NCBI GenBank assembly: GCA_004352715.1
Contig: SCFE01000016.1
Span: forward strand, 748,797-812,796
DNA: 64,000 nucleotides
From: Hofstenia miamia
Lineage: Eukaryota > Xenacoelomorpha > Acoela
Reading direction: 5' to 3'
Of this stretch, positions 1 through 11,500 are shown piece by piece. The notes under the pieces were generated by a model, which searched no databases, was not told the origin of the DNA, and worked only from the letters and a program-made list of their open reading frames with translations. A program made the translations under genes and the position numbers. Position 1 is the first letter of the stretch. Each line of letters begins with the position of its first letter.

Positions 1-1595
1 GGTTGATGCATTATCTTATGGCTGTCAAAAATAATCTCACGAGAGTAATAAATATTTGAAATTGGTTTAATTGGGATTTTATTTAAGAGACATCTAGTTA
101 AATATTAGTAATATAGGATAAACATTGAAATAACATTTCAGTTCTTCTCCACATTGTAATTTTTTTAAATTTTCAAAGATTAATTTCAATCAATTACTTA
201 AACTCCAATAAACATAATGTACATGAAATAGTGATAAATGGACATTTCAAACATTTGAAAAATTATATTACATGAAAACTGAGATATAAGTGTTTACTAT
301 TACTGCAATAATTAATTCAACAACATGAAATTACAATAAGGTTTTTCCATATTTTATTTTCACCATTTATATACAATGTTGTAACATTTCTCTTTCCATT
401 GTACATGTTTTTGTTTTAAAATGATTTTTGTGTGTTAATGGTTTATTCAACTATATATGTTGATGTAATATTTATTTCCATCATATATATTTTTGTTTTA
501 AAATGATTTTTATGTGTTAATGGTTTATTCACCTATATCTGTTGATGTAATATCTCTTTTCACTAACAGGGCTTACATTTTACAAATTATACAGTACTTG
601 GGTGTTATCAATGTCACTAGATATTTTATTTTGGAATGGTTATTATCGTTTTCATTTCTCATGGTTTAGGTCTGTGGTAACAATAAGCCTCCTGGGGAAA
701 GCCAGCCACATTAAATAAATGGCTTAATGCATTTCTGACGTCCACCTCCTGGGTGAATGTGGAAGTGCTATCATATTTTAGAATGAAGATGGAGATTCAA
801 CAGGTTCAAGATGTATTAACACAAATGCTGAATTTCATCACTCAGAGCCATTATGTAATGTACACTTTTACATTCATACAATTTATACACAATTGTTAAA
901 ATTGTTGTTGTTTTACCTCTTGCATGCTGCATTTTTTATTAATAATATTCCATACAGAAATGTCTTCATAAAAAATTTCAAGCTTTGCTAAAACCCAAGA
1001 TATTATGGTTTTGTAACTTTGAATTATTTTTTGATTAAATTATAGTAGCATGGTGTTACAATAAAAATTTCATAACTAAACCCACTCAATAATTACTTCA
1101 GTTTGCCTAAATCCTAGACTTCAACAGTAAAATCTTCATCTGAAAATTATTATGTCCCATTTAATATTGTCAAAACATTTCTTGTCATCAATTATATCAC
1201 TCTGCCAAAATCCTAGTAATCAAAAATAAAAACCTCATCAAAAATTAATTTGTTCAATTTAACTTTGTCAAAAATATTTCATTACTAGATAGCATCCACT
1301 AGAATCACTTCATTATTTACTATAAATGTACAGGCAACAATCAATCTTTTACGTCAGTGGCAACAGCATGGTAAACACAGCATTCACTTGATGCTAACAC
1401 TTTTGACTGGTACATAATTGGTGATGCATACTTGATTATTGAAGTTCACGTTTGTTCAAAAGAAAAAGTTGCAATTATTATAATCAAGGCTGTATGACTC
1501 TAGAGTTAAAGATTATTTTAAAAAATTAAAAAAATCTAGTTGAAAATGGAATATTGTAAACAGAAGGACTGGAAAATCTAAAGGTTTAAATATAA
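1..1595. other. AT-rich intergenic DNA
   Basis: No reading frame with recognisable protein content is visible. The stretch is strongly AT-rich and contains a short tandem duplication (listed separately). I see nothing else in it that I can support. Confidence 0.6.
381..562. repeat. 82-bp imperfect tandem duplication
   Basis: Two adjacent copies of an AT-rich unit with a period of about 82 bp. The core TTTTGTTTTAAAATGATTTT occurs at 409 and again at 491, followed in both by TGTGTTAATGGTTTATTCA or the same with one change, and then TTGATGTAATAT. The copies differ at several sites, so the duplication is old. No coding meaning is apparent. Confidence 0.8.
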
Positions 1596-1599
1596 ACAT

Positions 1600-1940
1600 T
1601 GAAGGTTATGTAATAATAACATGATATGCAGAGATAAACGCAAAATTGAAAATGTATTAAACAAAGCTTTTGAAAACATGGGTAAGTTTGAATTTAAATC
1701 AATCAGAAAAAAATTTCTTCTAACACTAAAATTGATTGTAATGTCAAAACTGAATTTCACTTCAACTTAATTTCATATTACAATTTAAGAAAAGAAGTTC
1801 CTAAACTTGATTAAGACAAGTCATGTGGATCTAGTCACTTGCCATATTGGATAATTAAAAAGTATTTTCATATATTTGGAGAATATCTTCTTTTAGCATT
1901 TAAGCAATGTATTACACTGGGTAACAAATTTTTGGTCTTG
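1600..1940 (+). mobile_element. LINE ORF2 fragment (CR1/Jockey-like, family A)
   Basis: The frame at 1839-1926 reads LPYWIIKKYFHIFGEYLL followed by AFKQCI. This matches almost residue for residue the segment just upstream of the reverse transcriptase in the longer LINE at 12.15 kb (LPYFIIKKFFYVFGEHLL). The upstream sequence from about 1600 also aligns with that LINE, through frameshifts and stops. After about 1940 the match ends abruptly in T-rich DNA. This is an internal scrap of the same family found at 4.7, 11.5 and 15 kb, with no terminus and no catalytic motif. Confidence 0.75.
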
Positions 1941-2276
1941 TTTTTTTTAATTTTGATTTTTTGGTGTTTCTTGATGTTTTTTGATGCGCTGAGTCCGAAA
2001 ATGACGTTAGTTTTTTCGTAGTGTCAGCCGTTTTTCTGTAATTTGAAAATTCCTGAACTTTGGAAATGACACAATTTTCCTGGGATGCAATATGCTTTAG
2101 ATAAACTTCAACAAGTTTTTATGAAAACGCAACTTGGCATGTTAGTTTGTTTAATCAAAATCCTAACAGACACCAAAGAATCACTTGGTGCACATAAAAT
2201 AAGCCTACAACACATGTTCAATATAGTAGTATAAGTCAATACAGTAAGCTACAAAACTACTAGGTCTAAAAGTGGA

Positions 2277-3909
2277 CGCTCAAACAGCATTTCCTCTTGT
2301 ATATTTGTTTGTCCTCTGAATAAAGGTCCAGACATAATCCCCCATCATGGCCTCATCCCATCTTCCTTGATACCTCTTCTCCATCACCTGAATATCATGA
2401 TGAAAACATTCACCATGCTCTTTGCTCACGTCCGTTAAATTTGGCCTAAAAAAATCTAAGTGAGAATGCAGATAGTGCATTTTTATTGACATCCTGCATC
2501 CAAGCTTGTAGTATGATTGCAGTAAGGATTCCACAAGATCTTCATAATTATCGGCTTTATTTCTTCCAAGAAAACCATGCACAACTTCGCGAAACGACTG
2601 CCAAGCATCTCTTTCTAAATTATTCATTTTGTCATCTAATTCATTGGAGCCAAGCATTTGTCGAATCTGGGGTCCTGTGAATATACCACCTTTTACCTTT
2701 GCTTCTGGAAGTTTTGGAAACATTGCTTGCACATGTTTGATAGCTTCACTGTCTGATTTCAATGCTTTCATGAACTGCTTTGCAAGATCAAGCTTTATAT
2801 GAAGTGTTCGCAGCAAAATCTTTTGTCTCTGAACTAGAGGTTGTTGAATCACATTGTGTGCACCAGGAGTTAATTCTTCTCTGAGGGGCCACAACTTTCT
2901 TGAGTAATGCTGTTTATCAGCTCTGCTATTCTAAAGGCAGAGAAAGCAGGAATATTTTGTATACCCTCTTTTTTGACCGAGTAAGAAGGCTGGCGTATTT
3001 GATCATGTCTAACAATGTTTTAACATTTTCATATTCTTTTTTCATGTGAACAGAGTGATCCACAGGAATTAATGGAAATTCATTGCCGTTGTGGAGCAAT
3101 ACAGCGTTCAAACTCTTTACTGAACTGTCTATTAACAAGCGCCAATCTGCGGAGTCGTAGTCTATTCCAATTTCGTTAAAAAGTCCAAATATGTCTGAAC
3201 AATAGCACAAAGAATGAGGTTGTGAAATGGTGAAAAAACTTGCAAAACTCAAATGTCGTTTTCTTTACTTAGTTATCTTGCAAGTAGGATCTAGCAAATG
3301 CCACTCTTTGAGTCGTGAGGTCAAAAGTTCTGCGTTTTCTTTGGTTAGTCCCATACTTCGGATCAAGTCGTCCATTTTTTGCTGATTAGGAAAGTGCGGC
3401 TCTATGCTTGTACTAGCCTCATCAAAGTCTGCATCTCAGCCTTCTTCTTCAGAAGCACTGGCATTAGAAAGTGGCTCTAACATTGGTGGCTTAGGAATAG
3501 GTAAATCTTCACAATGTGGCACTGGAGCAATTGAGGATGATATGCTGGGGTAAACAATACTTTTTTTGTCTTTGCTTTTTCTGTAGTGGGACACTTCTAC
3601 AATGCAAAAATAGCAGTCAGTTAGATGGTTAGTAGGCTCCCGCAAAATTCTAGGAATTGCAAATGGCATACACTTTATTTTTCCTCGTAACCAATCTTCC
3701 AAGGTTGACCGACAACTTCTACAGCAAACATGAGGAGCCCATGTTTTGTCGTGGTCTCCGACAGGCATGCCAAAGTAAGAACTATATGCAGAGACAAGTT
3801 TCGTTCCGAGAGAAATCTTGTGCTTTTGTTTCTTGGTGCCTATGTAGTATCCACATATATAGCAAAATGAATCTGGTGACAGACGAAATTTTCTTTTCGA
3901 TGGCATATT
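2277..3909 (-). pseudogene. Broken gene of a repeat-associated 'HGE..HQDI..ME.RYQGRW' protein family
   Basis: Three minus-strand pieces (3906-3436, 3252-2926, 2894-2280) line up in order with a multi-copy protein family I recall from cnidarian and arthropod genomes. Its function is unknown to me; a transposase origin is possible. The N-terminal piece has a Cys-rich segment (CYICGYY, then CCRSC and CYFC) typical of a zinc-binding head. The middle piece has SDIFGL and DWRLLIDSSVKSLN. The C-terminal piece has IKLDLAKQFMKAL, GPQIRQ and the hallmark KEHGECFHHDIQVMEKRYQG. Lesions seen: a TGA just after EEEG near 3433, a TAA near 3268, a deletion of roughly 20-25 residues near 2990, a stop in place of the usual Trp at CFLCL-stop-NSR near 2935, and a frameshift in the last codons near 2300. 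A second, more decayed copy lies at 26411-26735 on the other strand. Confidence 0.8.
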
Positions 3910-3999
3910 CTAGCTAACAATAAAGTAGTATATCTGAAAAACGGTAATTACGTGCCTTTTGTTTTATTATTTATTTACATGAGCTGAGATAACAGACAT

Positions 4000-4272
4000 C
4001 TGAGCTAAATTGTTTATTTGAGCTAGAAATTAATACTTGAGACACACAATTAGCACCTTGGCGAGTAAGGATGGCTTCCTGGATATGGCGTTATGCCGTG
4101 TGAATTGGTTGCTGCAGGAAATGTATTCTCGGTGAATGGTTTCTGTTGTTCTTTATTAAACTGGCGAACTACCAATGCTGGCCTCCGCAACCTTCGATAT
4201 TAACTCTTGAGTTTCTCAGTACCGCTTGAGTAGTCAGAGCACCCCGCGATTCTACATGGTTGCGAGCTTGGT
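4000..4272 (+). repeat. Possible LTR 3' end and primer-binding site of a lost LTR retrotransposon
   Basis: At 4248-4272 the sequence GATTCTACA is followed by TGGTTGCGAGCTTGGT. The same GATTCTACA precedes TGGTGACCCTGACGTGATCC at the end of the gypsy LTR at 30391. An LTR ending in TACA followed directly by a TGG-start primer-binding site is the standard arrangement. The proposed left edge is a guess, since no matching second LTR or coding remnant was found here. Chance similarity over nine bases is a real alternative. Confidence 0.25.
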
Positions 4273-4669
4273 ACTTCTACAAAATTAGCCCTTATTGAGC
4301 AAAACGTTTTCACTATTTAAGCTACTTCACTGTTCGTAGCAATCCTTCACTGTCATAACAACTCTTTAGTATAAAAGTTTCTGACGTAATACTTCTCTTA
4401 CTTCCTACTGAACCCGAATTCAGTAGAACAGGCTTAAAACTTGATTGTGATATCACAAAGGAATGCTGTATCTTATACTTAGGGCTGAAACTAAGTATTG
4501 TGACATCACCAACTTGTTGCAGTTTATGCTTAATTATAGCATGGTCGAAAAAATATATAATATTGTAAATATCTTGAAAAACACTGACAGCAGGAGAAAA
4601 CAGACGCCAAATTCGGATTCAACGGCCAAACATTATCCAGAAAACATCCGAACCTCGACATAAAAATTT
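4273..4669. other. Unassigned AT-rich DNA
   Basis: A 66-codon open frame at 4463-4663 has no recognisable motif or composition bias suggestive of coding. I see nothing else here. Confidence 0.5.
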
Positions 4670-6010
4670 TTTTGTTGGTTAGTGTTATTGACAATCAATT
4701 TCTAGATATTTTGAAAAAATTCTGATATTTCACCACTGTACAAAAAAGGCGACCCATTAGATCACAATCATTAGCGTCCCATTAGTATTACTTACCTGTT
4801 GCTAAAATATTTGAAAAAATTCTTGCAGCACAAATGTATAAATTTATTAAGGAGAATCGTATTTTATCAGAAAATTAATACAGATTCAGGCCAAACTCAG
4901 CACAACTAATGCAATTTTGTCACTTACCGAAAAAACAAAATCTAATTTCGATAAATTGTCCACAGCAGTTGCATTTCTCGATCTTAGTAAGGCCTTTAAT
5001 TCAATGAATTTTGAAATTTTACAGTCAAAATTGCTCAATCAAAGTTTTAGCAAAACAGCGACTAAATTTATTCTTAGTTTATTAAGTAATCGTAAGCAAA
5101 AAGTAAAAATTGATAGAATCTATTCAAACTATGTCACAACCAATTTAGGCGTTCCCCAGGGAACTGTACTAAGACCAATATTGTTTTCTCTTTATGTGAA
5201 TGATATTTCCAAAACAATTTCTAATGGAACTATACATCAATATGCCGATGCTACATGTGTACTAAGAACAGCTCAAAATCCTTATGACGTGAGCAGACAG
5301 TTAACCAAAGACATTGAAGACCTAATTGTATATTTTAATATAAATAAATTGAAAATTAATGCAGATAAGACACAATCTTTTCACCAAAGGATCATAAAAA
5401 ATTTCCGAAAATATTAATATTACGATATGTGATAATGAAATTAAGCAAAGCAATTCTGTTAATAATCTAGGAGTAGTGATCGACAAAGAAATGAAATGTA
5501 ATGAATTCCTTTCCTTAAAATTAAGAAAAATGGCAGCTGGTATAAACTACCGATTTCATCTTAGGCACATAGGGAAATCATTTCATTCAGAATTAAGTCA
5601 ATTTAATCATTGTTCTTTTTTATTTCAAAGTATCAACGTTCACAATAGGTCATGCTTAGCAAGAACATATAATTGGGCCTTAAGATCACTAATTTTATTG
5701 ATAAGCATCAATCAGTCAATGAACTTCGATCATCTTATAATATTTTGTCTCCACTTTATTCTATTCAGTCTCAATCTTTGTGTTTAACTCATAAGTTTAT
5801 AACTGAATGCAATTCTCTAAATTTTTTACAACAATATATTCAGCTCAATCAAAGAACAAATAAAATTTTCAGTAATTTTTATATACAACGAGCCAAAAGT
5901 GAGCCTTTTTAGACAAAGCAACTTTTTAGTTTTTCTTGTAAATTTGATTATACAGATTTTTCTTATTTCTTTAAATATACCCTTTTTGTAATCTTATTTT
6001 AATATGCTTA
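4670..6010 (+). mobile_element. Decayed CR1/Jockey-like LINE, ORF2 reverse transcriptase part (family A)
   Basis: The best open stretch (4917-5417) carries the palm A motif AFLDLSKAFNSMNFEIL, the B-type motif GVPQGTVLRPILFSLYVND and the C motif region as QYADATC. Upstream, in other frames, FEKILAAQMYKFIKENRILS and a YRFR segment can be read through a stop. Downstream, the thumb/connection region (5476-5912) is split over two frames and ends at RAKSEPF-stop at 5912. The AT-rich tail fades out near 6010. The catalytic C motif has YADA instead of YADD, so the enzyme would be dead even without the frameshifts. The 5' half (endonuclease) is absent, as expected for a 5'-truncated LINE insertion. 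Confidence 0.85.
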
Positions 6011-6819
6011 TTAAATAATAGGAAGAGCTATGTGAAAAATCTGAAAGCGGGATATTGTTCAAAAATTATGGAACTTCAATTTTGTGAATATGGAAATGCA
6101 TTAATAGTGCAACAAAACATTTATTAAAATATAATTAAAGTACTAAAGTACTCAAGAATAACATTTTAATATTTTTAAGCAATGAAAAATACCTTATCAA
6201 ATTTCTTAGTAAAATAAAACTTGAAAATTTTTTGCAATATTTGCAAATACTAAGCAAAAACTTTCCAAATTTTGCATAAGTATTTGAAAATAGTTTGCAA
6301 GTTTTACAATTATTTTTATGAAATCTTGATCGTTACCCAATATGCAATAAAGCGTTTTGAATGGATCTTATATTGGTATAAATCGTTTTAATGTGTTTCA
6401 ATACAGATTATGCATTTTCTAAACATAGTCATAATGCCATTTCTAACCCATTGCTGAATGCCCTCTAGTGGCAACCAATGATATTGTAAAACATCATTTA
6501 AACGTTTGTTTTCTAAGCTGTTTCCAAATTTCTAAAAAGTACATTCTCAACATTTAAGCAGTGTTTTATTATAGAATTAGGGTTGTTTAATGATCAAATT
6601 ACTGGTCAATTATTAATAAATATTAAATTTACTAAGTCACTTATCCTAAATAAATCAATAATTATCTTGCCGGATATTAGTAGCAAACATTTTTTAATAA
6701 TTATAATTATTTTGAATTAAATCTCGAAAATAAAAAAAACCTTTTTTTAGTCATGGGAAAGGCAATACAACTAACGCCTCTTAGGCTTAAGTGTTTAAGT
6801 TTAGGCTTCAGATTTATTC
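6011..6819. other. AT-rich DNA without recognisable features
   Basis: No coding signal and no clear repeat boundary. It could include 3' untranslated sequence of the preceding LINE at its left edge. Confidence 0.5.
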
Positions 6820-7250
6820 CAGAATGGGAAACGGATCAACCCCCGGGGGTCGGGTCACTTTTCGATGGGTCGCGGGTCATTTTATAACCGTTAGGGTGTA
6901 AAACACTTACAGTTTTTACCCTATTTCTGCTAGAAATTGGGGAAAAATCTGTGATGACTTTAACAAAAATTTTAAGCGCGTATCGCGTGACAACCTCTGA
7001 TTTGCGAACGGTGCGCCTGGACGGAACTCACACATTGTCTTCAAAGAACAAAATATTTCGCAGTAGTTGTGCTCATGGGCATTAAACCGCCTCATTATCT
7101 GAATACTAGGCATGGAAATATTTTGAGTATTTTTACAAAATCGGATTTCTCTTTGAAAAAAACTTGTATTTGCATGTAATTCAAGCATAAACACATATTT
7201 TAGCACACATCTTCATCATTTAATGAGCGAGCCCTACCCCATAGATGTGT
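6820..7250. mobile_element. Possible non-autonomous hAT-like element with GC-rich end
   Basis: Starting at 6820 the sequence CAGAATGGGAAACGGATCAA is followed by GGGGGTCGGGTC and GGGTCGCGGGTCA. This is an isolated GC-rich block in AT-rich surroundings. hAT elements commonly begin CAG(R)NTGGG and carry such subterminal GC-rich tracts. The following 300 bp hold a minus-strand frame (7206-6916) with no recognised domain. I did not find a matching right terminus or an 8-bp duplication of ATTTATTC, so the assignment is tentative. Confidence 0.3.
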
Positions 7251-7269
7251 CAATATAAAAACCTTTCAA

Positions 7270-9050
7270 TATTTCTTTACAGGGTTAGATAACATTGTTC
7301 AAAATGTGGACACATCGGTTTCTTACCTAAAAGTAAAACTAGTAGAAATAAGATTAAGGAAAAAGTTATTTATGAAAAGTTCGAAAAATAATTTTTGTTA
7401 TTGGCTCATTTCGACTATCATAACCGACTTTCTACCGATCTTTAGTAATTTTAATAAAAACATTAGACTAAAAGAAATACATTTAGCTCAACTTGAGCAT
7501 CGTCGCTTTACAAAAGTTCCCTCTATGTATGAACTATATTATTTAAAGATATTATACAATTAAGCGTTGAGTATAGGTAATTTATGCTGACATATGTAAT
7601 CATCTTTGGTGCTAAGACTTGGTTGAATTTGATCTGATTTACAAATTATAGTTCGATTTACAAATTATTTTGTAGGGATAGATCTTTAAATAATTTCTTA
7701 GATAAGGTCAAAGTTGGCGGTGTCTTATTCCTTATTCCCAAAATATATCATCCAAAGTCCCGACATATTGCAAATTGTAATTCTAAATTTGAAAGTTTGT
7801 GGATTGAATTAAGAAATCCTTTTAGAACCTCCCATTGCAAAGAACAATTATTTAATGTGTCGTATTACACTTCAAAAAAGTATATGACAGAATTTATCAA
7901 GCAAATAGAAACTGAATTATCCATCGCTTGTGCTGAAAATATTCGAAATAAGGATAATTTAAATAAACTAAAATCAAAACTGGCATTTGATTCAATTGAC
8001 CATAACATACTAATCAAAAACCTAAAACATATGGGTTTGTCCCTTAATAGTACTAGTTTAATTGCGAGTTTTTTAAGTAATAGGAAACAACGACTCAAAA
8101 TCAATTCAGTACTTTCAGCCTATCTATACATATATATATATATATATAATGAAAATTAACCATTCTATGACCTCTTCTGTTTAATATCTATGTCAATGAT
8201 GTAAATTTTATACTAATTGCAATCTTATACAATATGCAGACGATACTTGTATATTCTCTGCCAACAAGTCATTAGATGTTGCAATAAAAAAAGTGGAATC
8301 CAACTGCCAGTCACTAAGCCATTATTTCTCTATGCACAAATTACGCATTAATGCCGAGAAAACGCAATTTTGTATAATGAACCCTTCCTTCAACAATAAC
8401 TTGCATACAAATAAAAATTTGACTATCAAAAATGCAACTATTTCTGTATTTGATACTTTCAAATATTTAGGAATAACAATTGATTCAAAACTTTCATTTT
8501 CCGAACACATTAAATCAACAAAGAAAAAAATTGCTGCTGACATAAAAACTATTTCTCAGGTTACTGACCTATTACATCGTCATGCAATAATTCAGCTATT
8601 CCACGCATTTGTTGTGAGCCACCTAAACTACGGGAGTGTACTATTTTCAAGTATGAACACATCATTGATAAATAAAGTTCAGCTGCAATATAAATGGACC
8701 CTAAATGTTTAAAAAAAAATTCTAGTAGCACCAAAAATTATATTTTGGAAACTTGTTCTTCTCGTAAAAAATTAATACAAATCAATATTGCTACATTATT
8801 TTTCAAAGTCGCTAACGAAATCCCGCCATATGATAAGATAAAGCTTCTTGGATTTAGTAAAACTTTCAATAGACGATCTAAAAAGTACGCTGTCACTAGG
8901 TTCAGACATTCATTCAAAGAAAACTCATTTTTAAGCCTAGGTATAACACAATGGAATAATCTACCTAACCAAATTAAGAAAATTAAGAAACTGAAAGAAT
9001 TCCGAAATTGTGTGAAAATATTTATTCCTAAGTTATCTAGATGGTCTAGT
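7270..9050 (+). mobile_element. Internally deleted CR1/Jockey-like LINE (family B)
   Basis: The 5' part holds endonuclease-type sequence (VGGVLFLIPK near 7700 and FESLWIELRNPF near 7790). At about 7975 it jumps straight into the RT palm A motif LAFDSIDHNILIKNL, so the end of the endonuclease and the RT fingers are deleted. A (TA)n tract at 8124-8150 replaces the usual GVPQGSVLGP segment. Then follow FNIYVNDV, an intact QYADDTC near 8236-8256, LRINAEKTQF, FKYLGITIDSKLSF (8293-8712) and, after a frameshift, the C-terminal region with NEIPPYDKIKLL and ITQWNNLPNQIKK (8694-9040). The RT catalytic Asp pair survives but the frame is broken in at least four places. Confidence 0.85.
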
Positions 9051-9200
9051 TGCAGTTCTAGCGCCACTAGGTATCAAAATCTCTGTACCAAAGACCAAGT
9101 GCATGTGGTTGTCAAGGGCATTGGATAGAGTTCATGTCTCTGAAAAGAACATTGAATTCGTGTCAGAGTACTTAGGCTCAATGATCAGCACTTCTGGGAA
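9051..9200 (+). mobile_element. Short fragment of a different LINE (RT connection region)
   Basis: In one frame, 9041-9190 reads DGLVAVLAPLGIKISVPKTK, then CMWLSRALD and FVSEYLGSMISTSG. LGLKISVPKTK and YLGSMISSDG are characteristic of the region after the RT palm in RTE/BovB- or R1-type LINEs, not of the CR1-like element just upstream. The join at about 9045 is seamless, so this is either a template-switch chimera or an independent truncated insertion. Confidence 0.6.
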
Positions 9201-9666
9201 AGCTTTATTGCTGTCACTGGAGATTTAAACTACGATTTTATCGGAAAATACCTCAATGCAATAATATCTTAGTCTAAACAAACTCAACACTTAGTCGAAT
9301 CACAGCGCTCAGTTATCGACCATAATTTTTGCTAAGCACAAGATTTGCTAGCAGAGTATTAGATTAGGAAAGGAGCATTCTAAGCAACTTTGCAGATCAT
9401 CTTTCCGAAATCTATGAATTAACTGACATACAGATTGAGTTTAATAAAATTAGTAAAATTCGGAAATTACATATCAAAACATTGTGCAAATAATTCAAGC
9501 TTAAATACTAAAAATCCAAAATTTGAGTCACAGTTTTGAGAGAGCATGAGCATGTCAATTTCAAATTAATTTTTAAATTACACAAAATTGATAAACTATA
9601 AAAAAATCAGTAATGAAATCTACAATACATTCAATAGCACCATAATATAATAACGTGGAATTTGAC
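9201..9666. other. AT-rich DNA, probable 3' flank of the COMMD9 terminal exon
   Basis: Non-coding in appearance. Reading on the minus strand this is immediately downstream of the COMMD9-like stop codon and so should contain its 3' untranslated region. Candidate AATAAA-type signals are too common in this base composition to choose one. Confidence 0.4.
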
Positions 9667-9798
9667 TCAATTTGACTGAGATTTCTGTGCAATATTGTTG
9701 AGTTGATCTCTAATTTTGCCTAAGCCATCTACCATTGCCTCAAGTGTAGATCGACTCATCTCGACATTGATTGGAGTGACCTTATCGTGATCGGACAC
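9667..9798 (-). CDS. COMMD9: COMMD9-like protein, terminal coding exon
   Basis: Reading the minus strand, a polypyrimidine tract and TTTTTTAG acceptor (9801-9799) precede an exon that starts in phase 0 and encodes 43 residues before TGA. Its core VEMSRSTLEAMVDGLGKIRD followed by QLNNIAQK closely resembles the C-terminus of animal COMMD9 (family pattern VE.S..TL..MLDGLGRIRDQL). COMMD9 is a subunit of the Commander complex, which supports endosomal recycling of membrane cargo. The COMM domain, completed here, mediates assembly of the ten-subunit ring. The preceding coding exon is at 27656-27759. No disabling change is seen in this exon. Earlier exons (the helical N-terminal domain) were not found in the window. 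Confidence 0.9.
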   Translation of the reverse strand: MSDHDKVTPINVEMSRSTLEAMVDGLGKIRDQLNNIAQKSQSN

Positions 9799-9867
9799 CT
9801 AAAAAACAGTTAAGTTAGAAAAAAAATGTAGGGAAATTCTACTTGAAATCTATGCATATTATGTATA

Positions 9868-10384
9868 CAGTAGCAAGCAAAATAAGAGAACGATTTTTAT
9901 TTTTTCATTTATCCAATTAAGTTTTTGAGGGGGGTTAATAATACTCATTTAACCTAAAGCAGATACATGTAATACATATTTATGTAAAAAATTACAATCA
10001 TTTGCAAATTTGTTTCTAAGTTATTCTAGAAAATACAATTCAACAAAAAGTAGTGATGTGCAAAACATGAGTACGCTTTTGAAATTAAGGGATTATTCCC
10101 AATATGGCACCATGCCACTTGGAGGTAGAGATATAACGCTGGCGTCATACGATTACTATTTCTGCATTTGAGGCCATTTTGATGTCTACTTCTCTGACAG
10201 TAAAACAAGAAAGTACTTATAATTGTAATCAGTACATTTTCATGTCAAAGAAACAGTTTTTTATGAAACCTAATTGATTTTGATTTGAATTTCCTTCTGT
10301 TTTGACGTAAGTAACACTTAATTGAGGTTTTATAAACCACAGAATCCCTTTGATAATATGCCAAATAAATATTCAAACATTGTT
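9868..10384 (+). mobile_element. Tc1-type transposon A, left arm with terminal inverted repeat
   Basis: Flanked on the left by TA (9866-9867), the element begins CAGTAGCAAGCAAAATAAGA. For well over 100 bp it is the inverted match of the sequence ending at 25855, including GAACGATTTTTATTTTTTCA and TTATCCAATTAAGTTTTTGA. A second, inner match (TACAATTCAACA... near 10040; GATGTGCAAAA) pairs with 25659-25705. This gives the long inverted repeat with internal direct repeats (IR/DR) of many Tc1 elements. Near 10357 an ATGCCAAATAAATATTCAAA could be the transposase start. Then the LINE block at about 10385 interrupts. The rest of the transposase resumes at about 24.88 kb. Confidence 0.85.
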
Positions 10385-11500
10385 TAATTTTCTTTAACCA
10401 CTTCATGGAATTCGACAAAATCTCTCTGCAGTCCAGCTTCTCATCTGAATCTCTTCAAGACTATTATTCTTTCTTGTGTTCCCCTCATTCCAAACCTGAC
10501 CTTCCCAGCCTGAAATGGAACTATCTTTCTGCTCACACAGATCTGGAGAAAGCTGATCTGTTCAATGCCTATTTCGCCTCGAATTTCTCTGATCCTGTCT
10601 TTCTCTGCCTTGGTCCACCTGCCACCTCCCCGCTGATTCGCCTATGTGACATCGTCTTCAACGCCAATGATATTTCCCTCATGCTTAAGTCCTGCAATTT
10701 TTCTGGTCCCATGCTTTGTAATTCACGAAACCTCCTCAACTCTTTCCATCCATTTAAAGCACTCTTCTCCTACACTTGTTTCTCTAAGCGTTTTCCGCTT
10801 TGCTGGAAAACATCTTGGATCTCTCCAGTGTTAAAATCCAATCAGCTTTCCTCCTCTCAAGTCAATTCTTATCGTATAATAGCTATTCTTTCTCGGCTGT
10901 CAATCATCTTTGAGCGCTTTGTCTGATTACGTGTTCACTAAAATTCGTCACCTAATTTCCTATTCTCAGCATTGTAATCTTCCAGGTCGTTTTACCATCA
11001 CTAACTTGCTCACTTTGATTGAAAACTGCTATTTCCACTCTGATCGTAATGATCCTGGTTGTATTATCTTTCTTGACATTTCTAAAGCTTTTCATCGGCT
11101 CCCCATTCTATTCTTCTCGACAAATTACGTTTATTTGGCTTTGATGCTGATTTCATCGAACTCTTCCAGTCTTACCTGTCCAATCGTCGTCAGTTTGTCA
11201 AAATCAACTCGTCTATTTCTTCTCCTGCTCTTGTCTCTAGTGGTGCTCCTTAAAGTTCTCTGTTTGCTTTTCTCTTCTTCCTTGTTGCTATCAATGACTT
11301 CCCTCAATCTGTCCTCAACTCATCCTGTCTGCTGCACGTCGATGACAACGCGATTTTCAACTTTGATAGTTCTTTTGCTTTCCATACTACCTCTGATCTT
11401 GAGCTTTTGGCTACTTGGTCATCCGTTAACCATCTTGATTTTAGCCCAACCAAGACATGTGGTATTTACTTTTCTGTATCTTCCCTTCTGATCGGCCTCT
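10385..11500 (+). mobile_element. CR1-like LINE ORF2 fragment (family D), pyrimidine-rich strand
   Basis: The frame at 10405-10926 resembles the pre-RT and RT fingers region of CR1-type LINEs (KADLFNAYFASNFS; VNSYRIIAILSRLSIIFERF). After a frameshift, 10910-11491 contains the ITNLLTLIENCY segment and palm A as IIFLDISKAFHR. Further frameshifts lead to LFQSYLSNRRQFVKINSS and a C motif read as LLHVDDNAIF near 11335. The coding strand is unusually rich in C and T compared with the neighbouring AT-rich LINEs, marking it as a different family. Both ends are missing; the 3' part is replaced at about 11500 by the next LINE. Confidence 0.8.

Noticed and set aside
4463-4663. 66-codon plus-strand frame
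   Set aside because: No recognisable motif, no splice context, composition of random AT-rich DNA.
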